This document shows positions 8,274 through 16,937 of a DNA stretch of 64,000 nt, one piece after another. Each line of letters opens with the position of its first letter. Position 1 is the stretch's first letter. A model generated the notes under the pieces. That model was not told the DNA's origin. It worked only from the letters and a program-made list of their open reading frames with translations, and made no database searches. The position numbers were made by a program, and so were the translations under genes. Source of the DNA: Ensifer sp. IC3342 (GTDB taxonomy: Bacteria; Pseudomonadota; Alphaproteobacteria; Rhizobiales; Rhizobiaceae); NCBI RefSeq assembly GCF_020193655.1, contig NZ_JADYVE010000005.1:62001-126000 (forward strand), read 5' to 3'.

Positions 8274-9407
8274 ATGAGGCTTTTCAACAGGGTGGCCACC
8301 GCCGCCATGGTTTCGTGCGTCCTTTTTACGACCCCGGCCTTGGCTGAAACGGTCAAAATCCGGGACGTCACGGGCCGTGATGTCGAGGTCGAGGTGCCGG
8401 TCGAGGACGTGATTCTCGGCGAAGGGCGCCAGATCTATTTCCTCGCCGCGCTCGACCGGGAAGAGCCTTTCAAGCGCGTCGTCGGCTGGCGCGACGACCT
8501 GGCCAAGGCCGACCCCGAGAGCTATGCTGCCTATCTCGCTAAATATCCCGACATCGCCAAGCTGCCGGCTTTCGGCGGCATGAAGGACGGAACCTTCGAC
8601 ATAGAGCAGGCCGTGTCGCTGAAGCCGGACGTCATCCTGATGAATGTCGACGCCAAGACGGCGACGGAGGAAGCCGGTTACATCGAAAAGCTCCGCAAGG
8701 TCGGCATTCCGCTCGTCTACGTCGATTTTCGCGAGAAGCCGATGGAAAACACCGAACCGAGCATGCGCATCATGGGCAAGCTCATCGGCAAGGAGGAAAA
8801 GGCCGAGGAATTCATCAAGTTCCGCGCCGACAATATCGCCAAGGTGACCGACGTACTCGCCAAGGCCGACGCGAAAAAGCCGCTCGTCTTTGTCGAACGC
8901 GCCGGCGGCTATTCCGACGATTGCTGCATGTCCTTCGGCAATGAGAATTTCGGCAAGATGGTCGAACTCGCCGGCGGCGTGAACATGGCGAAGGACATCA
9001 TCCCGGGGACGTTCGGCACGGTAAATCCGGAGCAGATTATCGCCGCGAACCCGGACCAGATCATCATCACTGGCGGCAACTGGCAGGGTTACGTGCCCGG
9101 CGGCGCCTGGGTCGGTGTCGGCTACGGTGCCGACGAGACGGAAGCACGCCGAAAGCTTGAGAATCTGACCAAGCGTCCGGCCTTCACCGGCGTCAAAGCC
9201 GTCAAGGACGGCAACGTCCATGCCATCTGGCACCAGTTCTACAACAACCCCTACCAGTTCGTCGCCATCCAGCAGATCGCCAAGTGGCTGCATCCGGATC
9301 TGTTCCAGGGTCTCGATCCCGAGGCGACGTTCAAGGAACTGCATGAGCGCTTTCTGCCGCTTCCCTATAAGGGCGGCTACTTCGTCTCGCTTAACGTCGG
9401 ACAATAA
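8274..9407 (+). CDS. ABC transporter substrate-binding protein, iron/siderophore/heme type (first of two)
   Basis: A 377-residue periplasmic binding protein of the TroA/FecB class. Signal peptide about 1-25 (cleavage after PALA). Typical segments are DVTGRDVEVEVP, a central LKPDVILMNVD, NPDQIIITGGNW, and VKDGNVHAIWHQF. Residues C217-C218 form an adjacent cysteine pair (SDDCCMSFG), which is unusual for the class and is matched in the next protein. It is followed at 48 bp by a paralogous binding protein, then a FecCD permease and an ATPase. The ligand is probably an iron chelate or heme; the sequence does not decide. Confidence 0.85.
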   Translation: MRLFNRVATAAMVSCVLFTTPALAETVKIRDVTGRDVEVEVPVEDVILGEGRQIYFLAALDREEPFKRVVGWRDDLAKADPESYAAYLAKYPDIAKLPAFGGMKDGTFDIEQAVSLKPDVILMNVDAKTATEEAGYIEKLRKVGIPLVYVDFREKPMENTEPSMRIMGKLIGKEEKAEEFIKFRADNIAKVTDVLAKADAKKPLVFVERAGGYSDDCCMSFGNENFGKMVELAGGVNMAKDIIPGTFGTVNPEQIIAANPDQIIITGGNWQGYVPGGAWVGVGYGADETEARRKLENLTKRPAFTGVKAVKDGNVHAIWHQFYNNPYQFVAIQQIAKWLHPDLFQGLDPEATFKELHERFLPLPYKGGYFVSLNVGQ

Positions 9408-9413
9408 CGGATC

Positions 9414-9436
9414 GGGCGCCGGAGCCCCCGGCGCCC
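9414..9436 (+). terminator. Intercistronic hairpin between two binding-protein genes
   Basis: GGGCGCCGG (9414-9422) pairs perfectly with CCGGCGCCC (9428-9436) over a 5-nt loop, immediately after the stop of the first binding-protein gene. It is followed by TTATC rather than a U-run. It could partly terminate or protect the upstream mRNA, which would give the first binding protein in excess over the membrane components. Confidence 0.5.
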
Positions 9437-9454
9437 TTATCAAGAGGGTTGCAT

Positions 9455-10594
9455 ATGTCGCTGTTCAAGGGACTTTTCCCGGCGCTGGTCGCCGTCGCGG
9501 CGCTCATCGCTGCACCGGCGATGGCCGCGGAAATCACCGATGTCACCGGTCGGCGGGTCGAACTCGAACTCCCGGCCAAGCGGGTCCTGCTGGGCGAGGC
9601 GCGGCAGATCCATGTGGCGGCGGCACTGAAGGGCGAGCACGTTTTCGACACGATCGTCGGGTGGCGTGATGACCTCATCAAGAAGGATCCGGATTCCTAC
9701 GCGGCCTATCGCGAACGCTTTCCGGCGATCGCGGACCTGCCGCTGTTCGGCTATATCCCAAGCGGCGATTTCAGCCTGGAAGCAGCGATTGCGCTGAAGC
9801 CGGATGTGCTGACGCTCAATCTCGAGGCGCAGCAGGCGGTCGAGGAATCCGGCTTCATTGAAAAGGCGGCCGCGGCCGGTATCGCAGTCGTCTTTCTCGA
9901 CTTCCGCGTCGATCCGGCGAAGAACAGCGTGAAATCCGTCGAAATTCTCGGCGAACTTTTTGGCGCGAAGCAACGCGCGAAGGAATTCATCGCGTGGCGT
10001 CAGGCCCAGATCTCGCTGGTGACCGACCGCTTGGCGGCGGCCGGCGTGGTCGCGCGCCCGAAGGTCTTCATCGAACGCTCGCCTGGCATCACCGGTGAAA
10101 CCGCCTGCTGCAGGACGTTTGGACCTGCCAATTTCGGCGAGATGGTGGAAAAGGCGGGCGGCCACAATATCGGCTCGGATGTGGCCACAACTACCTTCGT
10201 TGATCTCAACCCTGAACAACTCATCATCGCCGATCCGAACCATGTGATCGTGACCGGCAGCAACTGGGCGGCCGAGTCCGACATCAACCAGTTCGTCAAT
10301 GTCGGCCGCGGCGCGGATCCGGCGGCGGCCCGGGAAAGGCTTTCGGCCCTGATGCAGCGCCCGGGCTTCACCACGCTCAAGGCGGTGAAAGAGGGCAGGG
10401 TGCACGCCGTCTGGCACCAGTTCTACGGTGCACCTTACGAATTCGTGCCGATCCAGCAATTTGCGAAGTGGTTCCACCCCGAGCTCTTTGCCGACATCGA
10501 TCCTGACCGGACATTCCGCGAGTTCCACGAGAAATTCCTGCCGGTCGCCTATCGGCCGGGCTATTTCGTCTCGCTTCCGCAAGGGGGTGAATGA
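9455..10594 (+). CDS. ABC transporter substrate-binding protein, iron/siderophore/heme type (second of two)
   Basis: A 379-residue paralogue of the preceding protein with the same layout: signal peptide (about 1-25, ending AMAA), DVTGRRVELELP, VGWRDDLIKKDPDSYAAY, LKPDVLTLNLE, NPEQLIIADPNHVIVTGSNW, and HAVWHQFYGAPY. The Cys pair recurs at C218-C219 (GETACCRTFG). The ATG at 9455 has AGAGGG upstream; a TTG two codons earlier is less likely. It overlaps the permease start by 4 bp (ATGA). Two binding proteins for a single permease/ATPase set suggest two ligands or a relay; this is inference. Confidence 0.85.
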   Translation: MSLFKGLFPALVAVAALIAAPAMAAEITDVTGRRVELELPAKRVLLGEARQIHVAAALKGEHVFDTIVGWRDDLIKKDPDSYAAYRERFPAIADLPLFGYIPSGDFSLEAAIALKPDVLTLNLEAQQAVEESGFIEKAAAAGIAVVFLDFRVDPAKNSVKSVEILGELFGAKQRAKEFIAWRQAQISLVTDRLAAAGVVARPKVFIERSPGITGETACCRTFGPANFGEMVEKAGGHNIGSDVATTTFVDLNPEQLIIADPNHVIVTGSNWAAESDINQFVNVGRGADPAAARERLSALMQRPGFTTLKAVKEGRVHAVWHQFYGAPYEFVPIQQFAKWFHPELFADIDPDRTFREFHEKFLPVAYRPGYFVSLPQGGE

Positions 10595-11661
10595 TGGTTG
10601 CGGCGGTGGGAGAATTCTCCGGCGTCGAGGGGCGCGGGCGTTACCGCGCCCTCGTGCTGCGCCGGTTGTTGCTGATCTCCGGTCTAGTCACGGCGCTCTT
10701 CGTATCGGTGGCGGTCGACATGGCGCTCGGGCCCGCGAACTATCCGCTCGCCGACGTGCTTGCGGCCCTGTTCCGGCCGGAGACGGTCGGCGACCAGCTT
10801 CGCGTGGTGATCTGGGACATCCGCATGCCGATTGCGCTGATGGCGATCACCGTCGGGGCGTCGCTCTCGGTGGCGGGCGCGCAGATGCAGACGATCCTCG
10901 CCAACCCGCTGGCAAGCCCCTTCACGCTCGGCATTTCCGCTGCCGCCGGCTTCGGCGCGGCGCTCGGTCTCGTTGCCGGTGTCGCGATCTTTCCCGTCGC
11001 AATTCACTACATAGTCCCGATCAATGCCTTCCTGATGGCAATGGTGGCGGCACTCTTCATTCATTTCGCCTCGACCATGCGCGGCGTGACGGTCGAGACG
11101 ATCGTGCTCCTCGGCATCGCCCTCGTCTTCACCTTCAACGCGGCTCTGTCGCTGCTTGAATATCTGGCCTCCGAGCAGGCGCTCGCCGCCGTCGTGTTCT
11201 GGACCATGGGGAGCCTCACCAAGGCGACATGGCCGAAGGTCTGGATCACCAGCGCCGTGCTCCTCGTCGCAGTCCCGCTCTTTGCGCGCCACGTCTGGGC
11301 GCTGACGGCGCTGAGACTTGGCGATGACAAGGCGGCGAGCTTTGGCATCAATGTCCGCCGCCTGCGGCTCGAAACCATGCTGACGGTCAGCCTGCTTGCG
11401 GCAATCCCCGTCTCCTTCGTCGGCACCATAGGTTTTGTCGGTCTCGTGGGCCCGCATATCGCCCGCATGCTGGTCGGCGAGGATCAGCGCTTCTTCCTGC
11501 CGGCTTCCGTTCTCTGCGGTGCGCTTCTGCTTTCGGTGACGTCCGTCGTCAGCAAGATGCTCATCCCCGGCGCGGTGCTGCCGATCGGCATCATCACGGC
11601 GCTCGTCGGTGTTCCCTTCTTCTTTGTGCTGATTTTCACCAACAGGAGACGGTCATGGTAG
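10591..11661 (+). CDS. FecCD-family ABC permease
   Basis: A 356-residue inner-membrane permease of the FecCD/BtuC family with about ten transmembrane segments. Family hallmarks are ANPLASPFTLGISAAAGFGA, GAQMQTILANPLA, and the C-terminal FVGLVGPHIARMLVG coupling region. It probably works as a homodimer because only one permease gene is present. It starts inside the stop of the second binding-protein gene and overlaps the ATPase gene by 7 bp, so translation of the operon is likely coupled. Confidence 0.92.
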   Translation: MMVAAVGEFSGVEGRGRYRALVLRRLLLISGLVTALFVSVAVDMALGPANYPLADVLAALFRPETVGDQLRVVIWDIRMPIALMAITVGASLSVAGAQMQTILANPLASPFTLGISAAAGFGAALGLVAGVAIFPVAIHYIVPINAFLMAMVAALFIHFASTMRGVTVETIVLLGIALVFTFNAALSLLEYLASEQALAAVVFWTMGSLTKATWPKVWITSAVLLVAVPLFARHVWALTALRLGDDKAASFGINVRRLRLETMLTVSLLAAIPVSFVGTIGFVGLVGPHIARMLVGEDQRFFLPASVLCGALLLSVTSVVSKMLIPGAVLPIGIITALVGVPFFFVLIFTNRRRSW

Positions 11662-12416
11662 CCCTGACGCTGGAAAGGCTTGGCGCGACATACGGCCGGC
11701 GCGTGGTGCTGTCCGACGTCAACACCGGCATGTTGCGGGGTGGCGGTCTGACCGCCGTCATCGGTCCGAATGCCGCCGGCAAGTCGACGCTCTTCAAGCG
11801 CATCGCCGGCCTTGCCGCCGGCCCCGGCCTCGTCCATCTCTCCGATACGGTCAAGGGGCCCGAGGCGATCTGTTACATGCCGCAGGACACCGGGGCCAAT
11901 GCAGTGTTGACCGTCTACGAGTCGGTGCTGCTCTCGGCCAAGCAGGGATCCGGCTGGAAGGTCAAGGACGGCGAGCTTGCGGAAATCGACCGGGTGCTTG
12001 CCGCGCTCAGGATCGATGATCTGGCCTTCCGCGGGCTCGGCGAGCTCTCCGGCGGGCAGCGCCAGCTCGTCTCGATCGCGCAGGCGCTGGTGCGCAAGCC
12101 GGAAGTCCTGCTGATGGACGAGCCGACGTCGGCGCTCGATCTCTTCCGCCAGATCGAGGTTCTTGGCTTCATGAAGCGGTTGTCGGCGCAATCCGGGATG
12201 GCGGTGCTGATCGCCTTGCACGACCTCAATCACGCGCTTCGCTACTGCGACGACACCATCGTGATCAGCAACGGATCGGTGGTCGCCAGCGGCCCGACGC
12301 CGGAGGTGATCACGACCGAGATGCTGAAATCCGTCTATCGCGTTGAAGCCCGCGTCGAGGCCTGTTCCATGGGCCGCCCGGTCGTCATCGTCGACGATTC
12401 CATCCAGGCCGCTTGA
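11655..12416 (+). CDS. ABC transporter ATP-binding protein of the iron-type importer
   Basis: A 253-residue FepC/BtuD-type ATPase. Walker A is GPNAAGKST (37-45), the signature is LSGGQRQLVSIAQAL, Walker B is [12 protein letters not shown], and the switch histidine lies in LIALHDLNHALRYCD. It completes the SBP-SBP-permease-ATPase operon. The last residues (MGRPVVIVDDSIQAA) are typical of the C-terminal strand seen in siderophore ATPases. The gene overlaps the permease gene by 7 bp. Substrate specificity would follow the binding proteins. Confidence 0.93.
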   Translation: MVALTLERLGATYGRRVVLSDVNTGMLRGGGLTAVIGPNAAGKSTLFKRIAGLAAGPGLVHLSDTVKGPEAICYMPQDTGANAVLTVYESVLLSAKQGSGWKVKDGELAEIDRVLAALRIDDLAFRGLGELSGGQRQLVSIAQALVRKPEVLLMDEPTSALDLFRQIEVLGFMKRLSAQSGMAVLIALHDLNHALRYCDDTIVISNGSVVASGPTPEVITTEMLKSVYRVEARVEACSMGRPVVIVDDSIQAA

Positions 12417-13013
12417 CTGCCGGTCAACGGACCGAGAGCCGCAAGAATGCGTCCGTCCGGGTTTCCGGAGGATTGACGCGTCGCTGCCGCAGCAGCGATT
12501 GATGCTCCGTTGCGGCTGGCGGGGAAACCATTTCACATTTTTGCCGCTCGATGATCGAGACAAACAGTGTCTTGCCCCATGAGTGAGGCGAGCTGCTTGC
12601 CGATGGTCTTGGCCCAGGGCCAGAACGACCTCGCGTCAAGCACGGGAAGGGAGCGCCTGTCCCCCTGTTCCGCCCGACGGCTCGTGGTCACCGGCGTTAT
12701 TCGAAGGCGCATCCGGCGACTGCAATCCGTTTCGGGCAGTGCGCCCTACGGCCCAGCTTCCAAGTAAATCTATCTGCGAACTGAATTGATTTCTTGCCGC
12801 TGCAATGTGGTTGATCTATATAACGTATATCTAAGGTGCCCAGTGAGCGTATGAGCCGGCGCGACGCGCGACCGCCGTTACAGCGCCGCGCGTCCTATCA
12901 GACGTGCTGAAGGACGCTGTAGCACTTTGAATTACTGCATGTTTCTGCACTTGAATCGGCTACGATTCAAGGAAACATGGCAGAGCAAAAGTCTTTCTCG
13001 AAGGCGATGCCTC
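12417..13013. other. 597-bp intergenic region with a RIME copy and an AT-rich dyad
   Basis: No gene is supported here; the short frames lack ribosome binding sites and family resemblance. It contains an ATATA-ACG-TATAT perfect dyad at 12818-12830, in the only AT-rich stretch, and a full RIME-like element at 12879-12982. The dyad could be an operator or part of the promoter for the Rrf2 gene at 13014, with the repeat placed in its leader. Confidence 0.5.
12879..12982. repeat. RIME-like two-hairpin repeat, copy A
   Basis: Two adjacent hairpins: the first runs TACAGCGCCGCGCGTC ... GGACGCTGTAGC, the second GCATGTTTC ... GAAACATGGC with an inner AATC/GATT pairing. The spacer CACTTTGAAT is shared with the other copies in this window. 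Matches the Rhizobium-specific intergenic mosaic elements by structure and wording. Confidence 0.85.
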
Positions 13014-13484
13014 ATGCTGACAAAAAAAGGGAAATACGGTCTGAAGGCAATGGTTGATCTTGCCCAGCTTCAGCCGGGGGAAACGGCGTTTATCACCGAC
13101 ATCGCCGTTCGAAACAATTTGCCGAAGAAATTCCTCGACACGATCATGCTGGAACTCCGGAACGCCGGGTTCCTTCGTTCCAAGAAGGGGCCCGGGGGCG
13201 GTTATTCGCTGGCGCGTGCGGCGGCTGAAATCCGCGTCGGCCAGGTGATCCGCACCCTCGACGGCCCGCTCGCACCGATCCGCTGTGCCAGCCGCACGGC
13301 CTTCGAGGCCTGCGACGACTGTCGGGATCCGGAAACCTGTCACGTGCGGCGCTCGATGATGGTCGTGCGCGATGCCATGGCAGGGATCCTCGACAACATG
13401 ACGCTCGAACAGTTCGCCGCCGGTGAGAAGGAAGTGGGTGAGAAGGAAGAGACCGTGGCAGCGCTTCGCAGCGAAGCCGGTTGA
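13014..13484 (+). CDS. Rrf2-family transcriptional regulator with a four-cysteine motif
   Basis: A 156-residue Rrf2 protein. The winged helix is LTKKGKYGLKAMVDLA ... IAVRNNLPKKFLDTIMLEL with the wing KKGPGGGYSLAR. C91, C100, C103 and C109 (C-x8-C-x2-C-x5-C) could bind an Fe-S cluster as in IscR, NsrR or RirA, although the spacing differs from IscR. The start at 13014 is chosen because it begins the conserved MLTKKGKYGL; a 29-residue extension would run into the RIME copy. The target is unknown. The neighbours are an iron-type importer on one side and the Amadori-type cluster on the other. Confidence 0.85.
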   Translation: MLTKKGKYGLKAMVDLAQLQPGETAFITDIAVRNNLPKKFLDTIMLELRNAGFLRSKKGPGGGYSLARAAAEIRVGQVIRTLDGPLAPIRCASRTAFEACDDCRDPETCHVRRSMMVVRDAMAGILDNMTLEQFAAGEKEVGEKEETVAALRSEAG

Positions 13485-13685
13485 GGTCTTACCTGCCCCT
13501 TCGTAGTGAACAACCGGACTGATGTTCGACGGTTTGAACCGAGCCGTGTGTTTTGTCGTTTGGCGCTCCGGTTGCTAAGCGGTGGTCTGAGCGGGAGCCC
13601 TCGGACCCGCAGAACTTCACCATCATTCATCACGGAATCGCATCGTCTCATCTAATCGTTTCATGATTCGCATCTGGCATCGGCC

Positions 13686-13730
13686 TTGACTCCTGCCGGT
13701 GCACCTTTACACATACAGTTGTCAGACATC
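13686..13730 (+). promoter_or_regulatory. Putative promoter and GntR operator of the transporter operon
   Basis: TTGACT at 13686-13691 and TACACA at 13708-13713 are spaced 16 bp, as a weak sigma70-like pair. GTTGTCAGACATC at 13718-13730 follows directly and shares TTGTCAGACA exactly with the site at 20773-20785 before the GntR gene, and closely resembles the site at 20645-20657. The position just downstream of the -10 suits repression. The binding regulator is presumed to be the GntR protein at 20820. Confidence 0.5.
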
Positions 13731-13776
13731 TTACATAAAGAGGGATCGTGGCTGACGGATCGAAGAGGAGGATCAT

Positions 13777-14604
13777 GTGAATAAGCTCATCGCACGACTT
13801 GCCATCGGGGTTGCATTCGTAGCTGCCGCAGTCTCTGCCCATGCCGGAGAGACGTTAGACCGCGTCATGGAAAAGAAGGCGATGGTCGTCGCAACCAACA
13901 GCGGCTGGCCGCCCCAGAGCTACCTGGACGACAACAACGAGATGGTCGGGTTCGACATCGATGTCTCGCGTGAGATCGCCAAGCGCCTCGGCGTCGAGGT
14001 GAGCTTCGAGACGCCGGACTGGGCGACGCTCACCGGTGGCCGTTGGCAGGGGCGCTACGACCTCGGCGTCGGCTCGGTGACACCCACCAAGGCGCGCGCC
14101 CAGGTTATCGATTTCGCCGGCATCTATTACTACAGCCCGTACGTCTACGTCCTGCACAAGGACAGCGAGGCGAAGTCGATCGACGATCTGAAGGGCAAGG
14201 TTATCGGCGTCGAGACGGCGACAACCTCGGAAGACTTCATCAACCGCCGGCTTGAAATCGACGCGCCGGGCTTGCCGCCGATCGAGTACAAACTGGAGCC
14301 GGGCGAGGTGCGGACCTTTGCCGACTCGATGCTACCCTTCGATGACCTGCGCCTCGGCAACGGTGTGCGCCTCGATGCGGTGATCGCACCTGAGCAGACC
14401 GCGCTCAACGCAATCAAGAACGGCTATCCGCTACGCGTGATGGATGGCGAATACGCCTTCAAGGAGCCGCTGGTCGTCATCGCCGAGAAAGTCGATCCGG
14501 AATGGACCGAAAAGGTCGGCGGCATCATCGAAGAGATGAAGAAGGACGGAACGCTGGCGACGCTTACCACCAAGTGGTACGGCAAGGACTACAGCGCGGA
14601 CTGA
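13777..14604 (+). CDS. Amino-acid-type ABC transporter substrate-binding protein
   Basis: A 275-residue periplasmic SBP_bac_3 protein. Signal peptide about 1-23 (cleavage after SAHA). Family segments are NSGWPPQSYLDDNNEMVGFDIDV, DLGVGSVTPTKARAQVIDFAG, and a C-terminal MKKDGTLATLTTKWYGKDY. It starts with GTG at 13777: GAGGAGG is 5-11 nt upstream and the overlapping ATG at 13774 is followed at once by a stop. It heads an operon with an FAD oxidoreductase, permease, DMT exporter and ATPase. From the linked FrlB/FrlD-type genes, fructosyl-amino acids (Amadori compounds) are the likely ligands; this is inference. Confidence 0.88.
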   Translation: MNKLIARLAIGVAFVAAAVSAHAGETLDRVMEKKAMVVATNSGWPPQSYLDDNNEMVGFDIDVSREIAKRLGVEVSFETPDWATLTGGRWQGRYDLGVGSVTPTKARAQVIDFAGIYYYSPYVYVLHKDSEAKSIDDLKGKVIGVETATTSEDFINRRLEIDAPGLPPIEYKLEPGEVRTFADSMLPFDDLRLGNGVRLDAVIAPEQTALNAIKNGYPLRVMDGEYAFKEPLVVIAEKVDPEWTEKVGGIIEEMKKDGTLATLTTKWYGKDYSAD

Positions 14605-14610
14605 CAGGGT

Positions 14611-14637
14611 GGGCGCGGGCGTTATTCGCTCGCGCCC
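14611..14637 (+). terminator. Intercistronic hairpin after the binding-protein gene
   Basis: GGGCGCG (14611-14617) pairs with CGCGCCC (14631-14637). It lies seven bases after the binding-protein stop codon and before the oxidoreductase start, followed by CTCTGCATTTTT. It may act as a partial terminator or 3' stabiliser that keeps binding-protein mRNA more abundant than the rest of the operon. Confidence 0.45.
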
Positions 14638-14665
14638 TCTGCATTTTTCAGCGGACCGGCACGGC

Positions 14666-15946
14666 ATGACCTACCCAGACAGCTATTACAGACGAACCAT
14701 GGCGGACCAGACGGTGCGCCGGTCGCTCGCAGGCAACGTGGACTGCGACACCGTTATCATCGGCGGGGGCCTCGCGGGCCTCACCACGGCACTGCAGCTT
14801 GCGCGGGGCGGGCAGGCGGTTGCCATCCTGGAGGCCGAGAGCGTCGGGTTCGGAGCTTCCGGCCGTAACGGAGGCTTCGTCAGTCCCGGTTATGCGACCG
14901 GCAGCGCCGAGATCGCACGGATTGCCGGCGAGGATGCCGCCCGCCGCCTCCATCTGATGTCGATCGAAGGTATGGACTTCGTGCGTGAGACGATCGAGGC
15001 ACTGGCGATCCGCGATGCCCTGCCGACAAGCGGGATCACAAGCGTGCTGCGCTATGAGGACGGTGCCAGCCTGAAGGCGCATGCGGAGAAAATGCATCGG
15101 CTGTACGACTACGAACTCGACTATCTCGACTGCGATCAGGTGCGTTCGGTGTTGAAGTCAAAGCGCTATTTCCAGGCGCTGCGCGACAGTCGGGCGTTCC
15201 ACATGCATCCGCTCAACTATTTGCGTGCGCTTGCCGGCGAGATCGAGCGCCTCGGCGGCATGATCTACGAATCCTCTGCTGCGACGAAGGTGGTGCTCGA
15301 CGGCGCCGAGAAGCGGATCTTGACCGCGGGTGGCGAGGTTCGGGCCCGCACCGTCGTCTTCACGACGGGCGGCTACACTGGACCGCTTCATGGCAGGCTC
15401 AAGCGCGCCTTCCTGCCGATCGCGACCTACGTGATGGTCAGCGAGGAAGCGCCCGATCTCATCGCTTCGGCGATCACGACCGGCGACGCGATCGGCGATA
15501 ACCGCCGTGCTGGAGATTATTACCGCGTCGTCGACGGCGGAAAGCGCCTGCTGTGGGGTGGGCGTATCACAACTCGCGCCGCCTCGACGGGTGCGCTCGT
15601 ACGGGAGCTTCGGGCGGAGATGGTTGGTACCTATCCGCAGCTTTCCGGCCTGAAGACTGAGCTCGCCTGGTCGGGTCTCATGTCCTATGCGCGGCACCTG
15701 ATGCCCCAGATCGGCCGGATGAGCCCCGGCGTATGGTACTGCACGGCGTTTGGCGGCCATGGGCTCAACACGACGGCAATCGGCGGCAGGGTCGTCGCCG
15801 AGGGCATCCTCGGCCAATCGGAGCGCTACAAGCTTTATCAGCCGTTCGGGCTCGTGTGGGCGGGCGGGCTTGCCGGCCTGGCCGTCGCCCAACTCACCTA
15901 TTGGAAACTCCAGGCGCAGGACTGGTGGCGCGAACGCGCCGCCTGA
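14666..15946 (+). CDS. FAD-dependent amine/amino-acid oxidase (DAO family)
   Basis: A 426-residue flavoprotein of the DAO/PuuB-OrdL type. The ADP-binding motif GGGLAG is at 33-38 (VIIGGGLAGLTTALQLARGG), then GFGASGRNGGFVSPGY, and a C-terminal FGGHGLNTTAIGGRVVAEG. The N-terminal MTYPDSYY is typical of this group and supports ATG 14666. Such enzymes oxidise secondary amines; some relatives are amadoriases that cleave fructosyl-amino acids. Embedded between the binding protein and permease of an importer and linked to FrlB/FrlD-like genes, an oxidative deglycation role is plausible. The hydrophobic C-terminus (WAGGLAGLAVAQLTYW) might bind membrane. Confidence 0.82.
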   Translation: MTYPDSYYRRTMADQTVRRSLAGNVDCDTVIIGGGLAGLTTALQLARGGQAVAILEAESVGFGASGRNGGFVSPGYATGSAEIARIAGEDAARRLHLMSIEGMDFVRETIEALAIRDALPTSGITSVLRYEDGASLKAHAEKMHRLYDYELDYLDCDQVRSVLKSKRYFQALRDSRAFHMHPLNYLRALAGEIERLGGMIYESSAATKVVLDGAEKRILTAGGEVRARTVVFTTGGYTGPLHGRLKRAFLPIATYVMVSEEAPDLIASAITTGDAIGDNRRAGDYYRVVDGGKRLLWGGRITTRAASTGALVRELRAEMVGTYPQLSGLKTELAWSGLMSYARHLMPQIGRMSPGVWYCTAFGGHGLNTTAIGGRVVAEGILGQSERYKLYQPFGLVWAGGLAGLAVAQLTYWKLQAQDWWRERAA

Positions 15947-15965
15947 GACAGGGAAGACCACAACC

Positions 15966-16937
15966 ATGATCGGTCGATTGATCCTCACCTATCCGGAAGC
16001 ATCGCGGCGCGCCGGCGCCCTTCTTGTGCTCGCGCTCGTGACACTTGCGCTTTACCAACTCGGGATCAGCTCCGCCTGGATCGGCCGGTTGCTGCCGGCG
16101 TCGCAAGGCTGGCTCGGGGAAAATCCGGCGGCCGGTCGCCTCGTCTCGGCACTCCTGATCGCGCTGATCGTGGCGGCGAACTGGAAGGCGCTACGCCAAC
16201 TTTCCCGTCGTCAGCAGATTGTCGCCGTTTGGGCCGAACTCTTCGCGCTCCTAATGTTGTTCTTCTATTCCTTCGATCTATCCTTCGCCTTCATCGCAAA
16301 GAAGATCGGATTCCTCGTCTCACAGGGCGTCATTACGACCCTCTACATCTCGGCGATTTCCATTGTGATCGCGACGGTCATTGCGCTTGCCGGCGCCATT
16401 GCGAAGCTCTCCACCAACGGCGTCGTCTACGGGCTCGCTACCTTCTACACCTCGCTGTTCCGCGGCCTTCCGCTGCTCATGCAAATCTACATCATCTATC
16501 TCGGCTTGCCTCAGGTCGGCTACGTGATCAGCGCCGTTCCCGCCGGCATCCTGGCGCTCTCGCTCTGCTACGGCGCCTACATGACCGAGATCTTCCGCGC
16601 CGGCATCGAGAGCATTCCACGCGGCCAGACGGAAGGCGCGACCGCGCTCGGTCTCAGCCCCGCCCAGACAATGGGCCTCGTGATCCTGCCTCAGGCGATG
16701 CGCGTCATCATCCCGCCTACCGGCAACCAGTTCATCGCGATGCTGAAGGACTCCTCACTTGTTTCGGTCGTCGGCGTCTGGGAAATCATGTACCTCGCGC
16801 GTACCCAAGGTCAGACGGAGTTCCGCCACATCGAGATGCTGATCACCGCTTCGATGATCTACTGGATCCTCTCGATCTGCCTCGAATATTGCCAGGCGCG
16901 CATCGAGGAACGCTTCGGACGCTTCGATGTCCGCTGA
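15966..16937 (+). CDS. Amino-acid ABC transporter permease (HisM/GltK type)
   Basis: A 323-residue inner-membrane permease. The N-terminal ~95 residues add two or three extra membrane segments to the usual ~220-residue core. The core has TTLYISAISIVIATVIALAG, the signature YTSLFRGLPLLMQIYIIYLG, and the EAA loop EGATALGLSPAQTMGLVILPQAMRVIIPP. The ATG at 15966 is used; the frame extends upstream inside the oxidoreductase gene but without resemblance. It overlaps the exporter gene by 11 bp. It forms the membrane part of the importer with the SBP at 13777 and the ATPase at 17832. Confidence 0.92.
   Translation: MIGRLILTYPEASRRAGALLVLALVTLALYQLGISSAWIGRLLPASQGWLGENPAAGRLVSALLIALIVAANWKALRQLSRRQQIVAVWAELFALLMLFFYSFDLSFAFIAKKIGFLVSQGVITTLYISAISIVIATVIALAGAIAKLSTNGVVYGLATFYTSLFRGLPLLMQIYIIYLGLPQVGYVISAVPAGILALSLCYGAYMTEIFRAGIESIPRGQTEGATALGLSPAQTMGLVILPQAMRVIIPPTGNQFIAMLKDSSLVSVVGVWEIMYLARTQGQTEFRHIEMLITASMIYWILSICLEYCQARIEERFGRFDVR

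Noticed and set aside
12567-12789. Short frames in the gap before the Rrf2 gene
   Set aside because: Low-complexity, Arg/Ser-rich translation typical of chance frames in GC-rich DNA.
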